Assembly: GCA_004297465.1 (NCBI GenBank)
Contig: SCUB01000001.1
Span: 310,001-374,000, forward strand
DNA from: Xanthobacteraceae bacterium
Lineage (GTDB): Bacteria; Pseudomonadota; Alphaproteobacteria; Rhizobiales; Xanthobacteraceae
Direction: 5' to 3'
Length of the DNA stretch: 64,000 nt
The notes under the pieces were generated by a model that did not search any database, was not told the origin of the DNA, and saw nothing but the letters and a program-made list of their open reading frames with translations. This document shows, in pieces, positions 39,868 through 48,203 of this stretch (position 1 is its first letter; every line of letters begins with the position of its first letter). The position numbers and the translations under genes were made by a program.

Positions 39868-40116
39868 TCAGCGCCGCGCCTTGCGCGGGATGCATTCACG
39901 GGTGCGGATGACGCCGCTGGGTGTGAGCCTGGCGCCGGTCACCTGCTTGATCTGCCCGGCGGGGCATGAACCGTCGTCGACCAGCACGCGCTGGCCCAGC
40001 CGCAGCTCGCCTTCCGGCGGCTCCTGGTGCGGCAACGTTTGTGCCGAGGCCGCCACCGTCGAGGACATGAAGGCGGCCACAGCAATAGCAGGCATCAGGG
40101 CACGGGCAGGGCGCAT
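39868..40116 (-). CDS. Small exported protein, possibly DUF6719 family
   Basis: 82 residues. A signal peptide ends near VAASAQT. The mature part reads GELRLGQRVLVDDGSCPAGQI and later RTRECIPR, with two Cys that could pair. This resembles a short exported family of Bradyrhizobium-like bacteria, which I recall as DUF6719; the assignment is tentative. No function is known. It diverges from the GNAT gene. Confidence 0.7.
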   Translation of the reverse strand: MRPARALMPAIAVAAFMSSTVAASAQTLPHQEPPEGELRLGQRVLVDDGSCPAGQIKQVTGARLTPSGVIRTRECIPRKARR

Positions 40117-40265
40117 CGTTCGTCTCCATCACATCGCGGCAACTGCTGGTAGCAGATTCGAGACCCTCCGCAGGGCAGCCATGCGGGCTTTATGCTGCAG
40201 TGCGGTCGCATTCTAGTGCAATGCAACATAATTAAAGAACAAGGATTCCCGAAGGGACCGGAGCC

Positions 40266-40772
40266 ATGCTGGAATTGCAGAAGGTGCCATTTCATGTCGC
40301 GTTCCTCGACGCGCAACAGGTCGACGGCTACGCCGCGCACCTGGCGCGGCTGGAACCTGCGGCGCGCGTGCTGCGCTTCCACGGCCAGCCGCCGCACCGC
40401 CTCACCGACGACTTCATCGCCGCGCATGCGAGCGATGCGCTTGGCGGCGGCGCCGTGGTCGCGGGCTATTACGACGGCCTCGTGCTGCGCGGGGTGGGCG
40501 AGATGCGCATCCATGCCGGCGATCCCGCCACCGCCGACGTCGCGCTCTCCGTCGAGCGCGAATGGCGCGGCCGCAAGATCGGCGAGGAGCTGATGGGCGC
40601 GCTGATCCTCGAGGCGCGCTATCTCGGCATCCGCCGCATCGTCGTCGCCTGCCTGCGCGACAACCTGGTCATGCAGCGTTTGGTGACGCGGTTCGCCGGC
40701 GATCTCCGGCGCCACAACGGCACCGTGCTCGGCATCATCGAGCGCCACCGCGACCTCGTGCGCGCGGCGTGA
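40266..40772 (+). CDS. GNAT family N-acetyltransferase
   Basis: 168 residues. The acetyl-CoA binding signature lies near residues 95-112 as VEREWRGRKIGEELM, followed by RRIVVACLRDNLVMQRL. The N-terminal half is more variable and does not reveal the acceptor. An upstream AAGGGACCGGAG gives a plausible ribosome-binding site. Palindromic repeats begin shortly after the stop. Confidence 0.86.
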   Translation: MLELQKVPFHVAFLDAQQVDGYAAHLARLEPAARVLRFHGQPPHRLTDDFIAAHASDALGGGAVVAGYYDGLVLRGVGEMRIHAGDPATADVALSVEREWRGRKIGEELMGALILEARYLGIRRIVVACLRDNLVMQRLVTRFAGDLRRHNGTVLGIIERHRDLVRAA

Positions 40773-40831
40773 GGGGCTTCGCCCCGCGCAACCCAACACA
40801 CTAGCGCCTCCGCCCCATCGTTGCCTCTCTT

Positions 40832-40910
40832 CGTCATTGCCGGGCTTGACCCGGCAATCCATCTTCTCGCGAAGAAAAGCTGGATGCGCGGGTCAAGCCC
40901 GCGCATGACG
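40832..40910. repeat. Palindromic intergenic repeat (BIME-like), copy 2
   Basis: Almost identical to the unit at 2788-2866: CGTCATTGCCGGGCTTGACC at the left, GGTCAAGCCCGCGCATGACG at the right, with a slightly different spacer. It is followed closely by a third unit. Confidence 0.85.
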
Positions 40911-40963
40911 GAGGAAGGGCTTCGGCACGCCCACTTCGTTATGGCTGGCCTGACCTTCCCCTT

Positions 40964-41040
40964 CGTCACCACCGGGCTTGACCCGGTGGTCCATCGTTCA
41001 TGAACAAAAATGGATTGCCGGGTCGAGCCCGGCCATGACG
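40964..41040. repeat. Palindromic intergenic repeat (BIME-like), copy 3
   Basis: Same architecture with compensating changes in the hairpin: CACCACCGGGCTTGACCCGG on the left and TGCCGGGTCGAGCCCGGCCA on the right. The paired changes keep the stems intact, which suggests selection for the fold. Confidence 0.82.
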
Positions 41041-41538
41041 AGGGGGGCGCCTGAAGGCACACCAAAACGCCCGCCGCGCATCTCCGCGCCGGGTTCGTCC
41101 ATGTCGCCCCCGAAGCGAGGGCGTGCGGAACGCCGGGCGTCGGCTCGCCCGCAGCCTCGTGCGCAGTCCTGTGAAGGTAGAGCACACGAGCAAAGTCACC
41201 ACGGATAAGCCGGAACATTCCGGCGTTCCGCACGCGGTTTCTTTGACGGCTTGCTTCGTGGCGCCCGTGGCAGGGCGCTTTCGGCGACCGCTACCACCTT
41301 GATGGGCCGGATTGCTGGAAGGCGTTCGCCTTCGGCTCCGGCGCCTGTGCGTCCCGTGGGAAGCGCAGGGCATCACGACTTGGGCCGTCCGTTGCACTTG
41401 CGTTCGTCACGCATCGCAACGGCAACCGCATTCCGCCCCGCGCTGTCGTGACGATTGCGCAAGCGCCCCTCGAAATCGGGGGCGGAACGGACGGGATTAT
41501 AAGCGAGGTCCGGAGGGCGGGGATAAGTTATCTGTCTG
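41041..41538. other. Gene-free structured segment between repeats and the dCTP deaminase gene
   Basis: About 500 bases without a credible gene. It contains a perfect 16-bp inverted repeat (GCGTGCGGAACGCCGG at 41121-41136 and its complement at 41220-41235). A second short hairpin lies near 41463-41483 (CGCCCC facing GGGGCG). From memory, it resembles a repeated intergenic element in Bradyrhizobium and Rhodopseudomonas, but I cannot check this. G+C is still high here; the drop begins near 41540. Confidence 0.55.
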
Positions 41539-41579
41539 CTTAGTTTTGTTAGCCGCCTAGCTAGTTTTGTCAGCCTCGA
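41539..41579. repeat. Imperfect ~21-bp tandem duplication at the 3' end of the deaminase gene
   Basis: Two consecutive units, CTTAGTTTTGTTAGCCGCC and GCTAGTTTTGTCAGCCTCG, cover the last codons and the stop of the deaminase gene. They coincide with the point where base composition changes from GC-rich host DNA to AT-rich DNA. Confidence 0.6.
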
Positions 41580-43062
41580 GCTGGTTAAAAATTTGCTCAA
41601 AAGGCAAGGTCATATGCTCTTCTAGTTTGGAATAGAAAGGAAACTTGATATCCATAATCGGTGAAGGCGGCTCATTTGAATAAGGGCAGAATTCTCCGGT
41701 ACTCTCATTCTTGCGCGCATTGCGCTCAAATATTTCGCGATAACGACGCGGAGTTACTCCAGAGAAGTGTTCGAATTTCACTGAACTGAAATGTTGGTAT
41801 TGGCCTCGGTCACCACCCTCGACACAGAGGGAATCTGCATGAAGGTCGGCTGCCAAGCTTTTTGGGTAAGGCTCTAGAAACACCACCTCATCAATTCCAG
41901 CGGCGACTATGTGTTTAGCGCACATGTGACATGGAAATGTCGTACAATATAATATTCCATTTCTCACTGAATGACCAACGCGGGCTGCATCAGAAAGAGC
42001 AGACATTTCTGCGTGTACTACGCGACCATATTCAAGGGCATCCATCAATTGCGAATGCTTTATTTCTGGCTTCTGTAGGCAATCATTAACGTCAGTGCCC
42101 GGCGAAAGAATGCTAACAAGTTCTGCAAGAATCTCACGCTTGCGTTGGAAGTTCGAATCCAATTTGCGCTTGTAGTCGCGATCATCTTGCGCCTCGTTGT
42201 CCCAATATGTTCCTCCGCCAGCTTTCGGTACTTCATTTGAACCTAAAGCGAGAATTTCTCCTGAGGGTGACATGATTGCGGCGCCGACTTGTCTGGATAG
42301 ATCAAGCGTCCGTAGTGCAGCAGCCTTTGCAAGATAAAGTCCATACTCTTGTTTGGACGGAGAAATCGAGTTTGAGCCAAATAACAATTCACAAAACCTG
42401 TTCACTTGCTCCTTTACTGGTTTCCCAGCATCAAGATTGACGATCAAATCTGCATCGTGGAATATTTTTGTAATACGTTGTCCGTGTGGCTCATTGGCTT
42501 GGTTCTCATCGACTTGAATAAGATCCTCGGCAATGGATCGGTATTTTGGATGAGAGGCAGAATGGTCGCTACTGGCAAACTTCTTGGCTAAATGAGTGAC
42601 TCGCGCTCCACGTCGCGAGTAAAGTGAGATTTGAAAAAAGAGTCGGCCGTATACTGATCGAAGCAGATCAATTTCTTCTTTCCGTTTAAACTGATGTATC
42701 AGATATACAGTTCTACTGAATTTCTCAGCTCCTTCATCAGCCTTTAGTCGCTTGTTCATCACGCGTCGTATTGCGAATGATGCTAGGACGTCGTCCCCAA
42801 ATTTCTCACGAATCTGATTTCCATATGCGATCGACGTCTCATATCGCTCATGCTCAGGAGTGCGCTTGAGTGGTACGAGCGGTGTAAAATATTTTTCCAG
42901 CACTTGGAAAAAGTCGGTTACCTTGATTTCGACCGCGCGGTAATGGCGTCGTTTGAAATATTCATGAAATTCGTCTAGGACAGGTGCAAGATCGGCTCCT
43001 ATTGGGCAAACGAAGCCAAAGAACAATTCTGGGTATTTTATTTTTGGGATAGAATCAGACAT
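41557..43062 (-). CDS. Anti-phage two-domain dCTP deaminase (AvcD/DCD type)
   Basis: 501 residues. The C-terminal half is a zinc deaminase of the deoxycytidylate family: HAE at 350-352 (VVHAEMSAL) and PCHMC at 377-381, preceded by SRQVGAAIMSPSGEILALG. The N-terminal ~230 residues begin ELFFGFVCPIGADLAPVLDE, a P-loop-kinase-like domain in which the usual Walker lysine is not evident. This domain pair and length are those of the defence deaminases that deplete dCTP/dCMP when phage shuts down host transcription; housekeeping dCMP deaminases are about 150-200 residues. Codon use and G+C (about 45%) are sharply unlike the neighbours, which points to horizontal acquisition. The gene lies between repeats and nrdJ. 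Confidence 0.9.
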   Translation of the reverse strand: MSDSIPKIKYPELFFGFVCPIGADLAPVLDEFHEYFKRRHYRAVEIKVTDFFQVLEKYFTPLVPLKRTPEHERYETSIAYGNQIREKFGDDVLASFAIRRVMNKRLKADEGAEKFSRTVYLIHQFKRKEEIDLLRSVYGRLFFQISLYSRRGARVTHLAKKFASSDHSASHPKYRSIAEDLIQVDENQANEPHGQRITKIFHDADLIVNLDAGKPVKEQVNRFCELLFGSNSISPSKQEYGLYLAKAAALRTLDLSRQVGAAIMSPSGEILALGSNEVPKAGGGTYWDNEAQDDRDYKRKLDSNFQRKREILAELVSILSPGTDVNDCLQKPEIKHSQLMDALEYGRVVHAEMSALSDAARVGHSVRNGILYCTTFPCHMCAKHIVAAGIDEVVFLEPYPKSLAADLHADSLCVEGGDRGQYQHFSSVKFEHFSGVTPRRYREIFERNARKNESTGEFCPYSNEPPSPIMDIKFPFYSKLEEHMTLPFEQIFNQLEADKTS

Positions 43063-43116
43063 AGGTTAACTCGACTGAAACCTTCTGCTAACAATCATAA
43101 GGTGCGGGAGGATGAT

Positions 43117-43296
43117 ATGGCGGGCCTAAGATTAATAAAGCGGACTCTTGATGAAATCACTCGTGCAAACGAGTCTTTAAGGCAGCAGCATAGGCAATAT
43201 CTTGAAGACTGGATAGCAGATCATCAACCGCGGCTGTTCTCTGAAGAGTTAATCCAGCACGATATAGCGGAAAAACCCTCTCTTCAGCTTAAATAG
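43117..43296 (+). CDS. Small AT-rich ORF divergent from the dCTP deaminase, function unknown
   Basis: 59 residues from MAGLRLIKRTLDEITR. It is charged and Gln/Leu-rich, probably helical, with no signal peptide or membrane segment and no family I recognise. The ATG is preceded by GGGAGG at a 5-base spacing, the best ribosome-binding site in this block; a GTG at 43102 is also in frame. Base composition matches the deaminase gene rather than the host. The start codons of the two genes are 54 bases apart on opposite strands. A hairpin terminator follows. It is a candidate partner, regulator or antitoxin of the deaminase, but that is inference. Confidence 0.62.
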   Translation: MAGLRLIKRTLDEITRANESLRQQHRQYLEDWIADHQPRLFSEELIQHDIAEKPSLQLK

Positions 43297-43314
43297 CTTG
43301 ATTTTAATGTTTTC

Positions 43315-43345
43315 AAAAGGGCCGCTCTTTCGAGCGGCCCCTTTT
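43315..43345. terminator. Bidirectional terminator between the small ORF and nrdJ
   Basis: AAAAGGGCCGCTC (43315-43327) pairs with GAGCGGCCCCTTTT (43332-43345) with one bulged base. A runs flank one side and T runs the other, so it can act as an intrinsic terminator on both strands. It marks the right edge of the AT-rich block. Confidence 0.85.
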
Positions 43346-43360
43346 GTTTCAGCGTTCAGA

Positions 43361-46300
43361 TCACGAGCACCCCGTCGTACTCCCGCACGTGTCGCACTTC
43401 ATGCAGGTGCCGTTGCGCACGAGGGTGAAGTTGAGGCACTCGGGGCAGGCTTCGCCTTCGTAGCCCTTGGCTTTCGCCTCGGCGCGCTTTTCCGTCTTGC
43501 TCCAGGCAAGCTGCTCGAGCTTCTCGGTCGGCGACAGCTCCTTTTCCGGCTCGGATTTGAGCGCGGTGGCGCCGCTTGACGAGATCGCCGTCACGCTGGC
43601 GCCGCCGCGCGCGTCCGCATCTCCGCCGAGCGCCACGCCGCCGGGCATGACGACGAGCTTGTCGGTGCGCGAGCGCGTGATGCCCCTCGACAGGTACTTG
43701 GTCGCCGAGGGCGCTTCCGGCGCGCGGCCTTCCTCGATGCCCTTGCCGAGCGCGTCGAAGCCGCCGGCGGTCGGGTCGACATGGGCGAGATCGAAGCGCG
43801 ACAGATAGCTCACCGCGAGCTCGCGGAACACGTAGTCGAGGATCGATGTGGCGTACTTGATCGAGTCGTTGCCCTGCACCGGCCCCTGCGGCTCGAACCG
43901 CGTGAAGGTGAAGGCGTCGACATACTCATCCAGCGGCACGCCGTATTGCAGGCCGAGCGACACCGCGATGGCGAAGTTGTTGATGATCGAGCGCAGCGCC
44001 GCGCCCTCTTTATGCATGTCGATGAAGATCTCGCCTAAGCGCCCGTCGTCGTACTCGCCGGTGCGCAGGTAGACCTTGTGGCCGCCGACCACCGCCTTCT
44101 GGGTGTAGCCCTTGCGGCGGTCCGGCATCTTCTCGCGCTCGCGCAACACCACGACGCGCTCGACCACCTTCTCGACGATCTTCTCCGAGAGCGCCGCGGC
44201 GCGCGCCGCCAGCGGCTTGTCGAGGAAGGCGTCGAGGTCGTCGTCGTCCTCCTCGTCGGCGATGAGCTGGGCGTTGAGCGGCTGCGACAGCTTCGAGCCG
44301 TCGCGGTAGAGCGCGTTGGCCTTGAGCGCCAGCTTCCACGACAGCATGTAGGCCGACTTGCAGTCCTCCACGGTGGCGTCGTTGGGCATGTTGATGGTCT
44401 TGCTGATCGCGCCGGAGATGAACGGCTGCGAGGCGGCCATCATGCGGATGTGGCTTTCGACCGAGAGATAGCGCTTGCCGACCTTGCCGCACGGGTTGGC
44501 GCAGTCGAACACCGCGTAGTGCTCTCCCTTGAGGTGCGGCGCGCCTTCCACCGTCATGGCGCCGCAGACGTGGACGTTGGCGGCCTCGATCTCGCGCCGG
44601 GTGAAGCCGAGCGCGGCGAGGAGGTCGAAGCCCGGCGCGTTGATCGTCTCGGGCGCGAGGCCGAGCGTGTCGCGCAGGAAGTCCTCGCCCAGCGTCCACT
44701 TGTTGAACACGAACTTGATGTCGAACGCGGTCGGCAGCGCCTTTTCCAGTTTCGCCAGCGCCTCGCCGGTGAAGCCCTTGGCGGCGAGCGTGCCGGGGTT
44801 GACGGCGGGCGCGTTGCTGAGCGAACCGTGGCCCACCGCGTAGGCCTCGATCTCGGCGATCTCGCTCTCGCGGTAGCCGAGCGCGCGCAAGGCCTGCGGC
44901 ACGGCGCGGTTGATGATCTTGAAGTAGCCGCCGCCGGCGAGCTTCTTGAACTTCACCAGCGCGAAGTCGGGCTCGATGCCGGTGGTGTCGCAGTCCATCA
45001 CCAGGCCGATGGTGCCGGTCGGCGCCACCACGGTGGCCTGCGCGTTGCGATAGCCGTGCTTCTCGCCGAGCCTGACCGCGTTGTCCCATGCCGCCTGGGC
45101 GTGGGCGACAAGCGCGGCGCCGAAGCCGCCGAGCGTCTCGCAGGCCTTGTGGTCGAGCGGCACCGGGGGCGTGGCGATGTGCTCATAGCCCATGCGCTCG
45201 CCGTAAGCCGCGCGGCGATGGTTGCGCATCACCCGCAGCATCGACTCGCGGTTCTTCTTGTACTGGTGGAACGGCCCGAGCCGTGCCGCCATCTCCGCCG
45301 AGGTGGCGTAGGACACGCCGGTCATGATCGCCGACAGCGCGCCGCAGATGACGCGGCCCTGGTCGGAGTCGTAAGGGATGCCCGACGACATCAGGAGGCC
45401 GCCGATGTTGGCGAAGCCGAGGCCGAGCGTGCGGTATTCGTAGGACAGCTGCGCGATCGCCTTCGACGGGAACTGCGCCATCAGCACCGAGACTTCCAGC
45501 ACCACGGTCCACAGCCGCACGGCATGCTCGTAGCCGTCGAGGTCGAACGCGCCGGTCGCCTCGTCATGGAAGGTGAGCAGGTTGAGGGAGGCGAGGTTGC
45601 AGGCCGTGTCGTCGAGGAACATGTATTCCGAGCACGGGTTGGAGGCCCGGATCGGTCCCGAATTCGGGCAGGTGTGCCAGTCGTTGATGGTGGTGTGGTA
45701 CTGCAGGCCGGGATCGGCCGAGGCCCAGGCGGCGTGGCCGACCTTCTCCCACAATTCGCGCGCCTTCACGGTCCTGGCGATCTTGCGGCTGGTGCGCCAG
45801 GTCAGGTCCCAGTTGGCGTCGGACTCGACGGCCTTGAGGAACTCGTCGGTGACGCGCACCGAATTGTTGGAGTTCTGGCCCGAGACGGTGAGATAGGCCT
45901 CCGAATCCCAGTCGGTGTCGTAGATCGGGAACTCGATGTCCTTGTAGCCCTGGCGCGCGAACTGGATGACGCGGCGGATCATGCCGTCCGGCACCGCGAC
46001 GCGGCGCGCGAACTTGATCTCGCGGCGCAGCGCCGGATTCTTATCGGCGTCGAAGCAGTCGTCGCCCGAGCCCTCGCAGTTGACGCAGGCCTTGAGGATG
46101 GCGCGCAGGTGCTTCTGGTTGAGCTTGGAGCCGGTCACCATGGCGGCGACCTTCTGCTCCTCCATCACCTTCCAGTCGATGTACTGCTCGATGTCGGGAT
46201 GGTCGACGTCGACGATCACCATCTTGGCGGCGCGCCGCGTGGTGCCGCCCGACTTGATGGCGCCCGCCGCGCGGTCGCCGATCTTGAGGAAGCTCATCAG

Positions 46301-47059
46301 GCCGGACGAGCGGCCGCCGCCCGACAGCCGCTCGCCTTCGCCGCGCAGGTTGGAGAAGTTGGAGCCGGTGCCGGAGCCGTACTTGAACAGGCGCGCCTCG
46401 CGCACCCACAGGTCCATGATGCCGCCGTCGTTGACGAGGTCGTCGGTCACCGACTGGATGAAGCAGGCATGCGGCTGCGGATGCTCGTAGGCCGACTTCG
46501 ACTTGGTCAGCTTGCCGGTCTCGTGATCGACATAGAAGTGGCCCTGGCTCGGCCCGTCGATGCCGTAGGCCCAGAACAGGCCGGTGTTGAACCATTGCGG
46601 GCTGTTGGGCGCCGCCATCTGCATGGCGAACATGTAGCGCAGCTCGTCGAAGAAGGCGCGCGCGTCGTCCTCGCCGTCGAAATAGTTGCCCTTCCAGCCC
46701 CAGTAGGTCCACGCGCCGGCGAGGCGGTCGAATACCTGGCGGCATGAGGTCTCGCCGCCGAATCGCTCCTTCTCGGGAAGAGCGGCAAGCGCGTTGTCGT
46801 CCGGCACCGAGCGCCACAGCCAGGACGGAACGGTCTCCTCCTCGACCTTGCGCAGCGCGGCGGCGACGCCGGCTTTGCGGAAATACTTCTGCGCCAGCAC
46901 GTCGGCGGCGACCTGCGACCACGCCCGCGGCACCTCGACGGCGTCGAGCCTGAACACCACCGAGCCGTCCGGATTGCGGATCTCGCTCGTGGTCAGGTGG
47001 AACGCGATGTCCGCGTAGGGGGACTGGCCGTCCTTGGTGTAGCGCCGCTCGATCCGCAT
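43361..47059 (-). CDS. nrdJ: Adenosylcobalamin-dependent (class II) ribonucleotide reductase
   Basis: 1232 residues, the long form of vitamin B12-dependent RNR. The active site has the N-x-C-x-E motif in [40 protein letters not shown] and [15 protein letters not shown] match the conserved barrel. The C-terminus carries two CxxC pairs ([17 protein letters not shown]), probably a zinc-binding or redox-active tail. It provides dNTPs independent of oxygen but dependent on B12. The gene starts 1 base from no close upstream neighbour; 733 gene-free bases precede it. Confidence 0.96.
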   Translation of the reverse strand: MRIERRYTKDGQSPYADIAFHLTTSEIRNPDGSVVFRLDAVEVPRAWSQVAADVLAQKYFRKAGVAAALRKVEEETVPSWLWRSVPDDNALAALPEKERFGGETSCRQVFDRLAGAWTYWGWKGNYFDGEDDARAFFDELRYMFAMQMAAPNSPQWFNTGLFWAYGIDGPSQGHFYVDHETGKLTKSKSAYEHPQPHACFIQSVTDDLVNDGGIMDLWVREARLFKYGSGTGSNFSNLRGEGERLSGGGRSSGLMSFLKIGDRAAGAIKSGGTTRRAAKMVIVDVDHPDIEQYIDWKVMEEQKVAAMVTGSKLNQKHLRAILKACVNCEGSGDDCFDADKNPALRREIKFARRVAVPDGMIRRVIQFARQGYKDIEFPIYDTDWDSEAYLTVSGQNSNNSVRVTDEFLKAVESDANWDLTWRTSRKIARTVKARELWEKVGHAAWASADPGLQYHTTINDWHTCPNSGPIRASNPCSEYMFLDDTACNLASLNLLTFHDEATGAFDLDGYEHAVRLWTVVLEVSVLMAQFPSKAIAQLSYEYRTLGLGFANIGGLLMSSGIPYDSDQGRVICGALSAIMTGVSYATSAEMAARLGPFHQYKKNRESMLRVMRNHRRAAYGERMGYEHIATPPVPLDHKACETLGGFGAALVAHAQAAWDNAVRLGEKHGYRNAQATVVAPTGTIGLVMDCDTTGIEPDFALVKFKKLAGGGYFKIINRAVPQALRALGYRESEIAEIEAYAVGHGSLSNAPAVNPGTLAAKGFTGEALAKLEKALPTAFDIKFVFNKWTLGEDFLRDTLGLAPETINAPGFDLLAALGFTRREIEAANVHVCGAMTVEGAPHLKGEHYAVFDCANPCGKVGKRYLSVESHIRMMAASQPFISGAISKTINMPNDATVEDCKSAYMLSWKLALKANALYRDGSKLSQPLNAQLIADEEDDDDLDAFLDKPLAARAAALSEKIVEKVVERVVVLREREKMPDRRKGYTQKAVVGGHKVYLRTGEYDDGRLGEIFIDMHKEGAALRSIINNFAIAVSLGLQYGVPLDEYVDAFTFTRFEPQGPVQGNDSIKYATSILDYVFRELAVSYLSRFDLAHVDPTAGGFDALGKGIEEGRAPEAPSATKYLSRGITRSRTDKLVVMPGGVALGGDADARGGASVTAISSSGATALKSEPEKELSPTEKLEQLAWSKTEKRAEAKAKGYEGEACPECLNFTLVRNGTCMKCDTCGSTTGCS

Positions 47060-47792
47060 TTCATTTGTCCCGTCAGTGGGCCGGCGGCCGCGTGTTGCGG
47101 CCCGTTCCGGCGAGTTTTCCGTTTGCGCGGGGGGCTCACGATCCCCGCGCCGTGCGGCCGGTGTGGCCCGGCCTTTACTGCATTAACGCCCCGGCTATCG
47201 AGCCGTTGTCGGAGTGGCGAACCGCCGCTTGCGGCGGTTCCTTTCGCGTCGTGGCCGTTGTCGGCCTTTCAGCGTCGTCGGGGCATAGACCAATCCACAT
47301 CCGGAAAACCGCGAGATCGCGGCCGGCGAGGCGCTGTCAGACCCTTTCAGGAAGTGCCCGGCAAGGACCTGTGCAACCCGCGCCGAACGGAGGAGAAGGC
47401 TAGGCCGACTCCGCCGCTTTCGTCAAGGACTAGTATGGAATTCTGAATCAAACCCTAAATGTGGTGGGAAAGCGGGGAAAAGGCAGGGAGAGACTCGACC
47501 CGCCGAGGCCCCAAGTATCCGTGAGTCCTTGCGGATTCGGCAAGCAGGCGGGTGCATCATTTTTTTGTGCGGACCGACTTGTCCGCGCTATCCACGGCTC
47601 CCCACAGGGGGGATTCCCAGGCTCCCGGACAGGGAATCGCCGGTCAGCCGGCGGGACAATTTCCAGGCGCTCCCGGCCTCTGAAATAGAGGCGAATCCGC
47701 CGCCCGCCGCTGTCTGGACTTCACTGGCTTTCGGTGCCAGAACGGCGGCAGCGCAGCAAAACAACGCCCTTGCCAAGCGGGCCGGAACCGTC
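47060..47792. other. Intergenic region between nrdJ and the NDUFA12 gene
   Basis: 733 bases with no supported gene. It should hold divergent promoters. Visible structures are a 9-bp hairpin (GAACCGCCG/CGGCGGTTC, 47219-47240) in the nrdJ leader and a weak NrdR-box-like palindrome at 47452-47467. I looked for a cobalamin riboswitch on both strands and saw no B12-box. Confidence 0.5.
47452..47467. promoter_or_regulatory. Weak NrdR-box-like sequence upstream of nrdJ
   Basis: ACCCTAAATGTGGTGG shares about 11 of 16 positions with the general NrdR box (ACACwAtATaTwGTGT as I recall it). It is single, not the usual tandem pair, and about 390 bases from the nrdJ start, so this is a low-confidence candidate. 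Confidence 0.2.
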
Positions 47793-48203
47793 ATGAAGCA
47801 ATTCCTCCTCAAGCTCTTCACCTGGTGGAACACCCAGACCTTCGGCACCCAGCTATGGACCTGGCGATTCGGCGAGCTGGTCGGCCAGGACGAGGACGGC
47901 AACCGCTACTATCGCACCAGGGGCGGCAAGATCGATCCGGCGCTCGGCTTCGAGCGGCGCTGGGTGATCTACAACGGCTACGCGGAGGCGAGCCGGGTGC
48001 CGCCGAGCTGGCATGGCTGGCTGCATCACACCGTCGACACGCCGCCGACCGAGCAGGCCTACCAGCCGCGCTCCTGGGAGAAGCCGCATCGTCCCAACCC
48101 GACCGGCACGGCGGCCGCCTACCGGCCGCCAGGGTCGACGCTCGGCTCCGGCCGTCGCGCGCGCGCCACCGGCGACTACCAGGCTTGGACCCCCGACCAG
48201 TGA
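47793..48203 (+). CDS. NADH:ubiquinone oxidoreductase accessory subunit NDUFA12 (B17.2-like)
   Basis: 136 residues from MKQFLLKLFTWWNTQTFGTQ. The conserved core of the complex I accessory subunit is visible: VGQDEDGNRYYRTRGG, then RRWVIYNGYAEASRVPPSWHGWLHH. The C-terminus is Pro/Arg-rich. This is an alphaproteobacterial trait shared with mitochondria. The stop overlaps the GTG start of the transporter gene (GTGA). The frame is open 88 codons more upstream, with no support. Confidence 0.93.
   Translation: MKQFLLKLFTWWNTQTFGTQLWTWRFGELVGQDEDGNRYYRTRGGKIDPALGFERRWVIYNGYAEASRVPPSWHGWLHHTVDTPPTEQAYQPRSWEKPHRPNPTGTAAAYRPPGSTLGSGRRARATGDYQAWTPDQ

Noticed and set aside
42145-42165. GTTCGAATCC, resembling a tRNA T-loop
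   Set aside because: It lies inside the deaminase coding sequence, with no acceptor or anticodon stems around it.
43102-43116. GTG start for the small ORF beside the deaminase
   Set aside because: The ATG at 43117 has a well-placed GGGAGG; the GTG would put that sequence inside the gene.
44078-46747. 889-codon open frame opposite nrdJ
   Set aside because: Same reason; nrdJ has clear catalytic motifs and the antisense product resembles nothing.
47060-47500. Cobalamin riboswitch upstream of the B12-dependent reductase
   Set aside because: I searched both strands for the B12-box and its conserved core and found none; the hairpin at 47219-47240 is not part of that fold.
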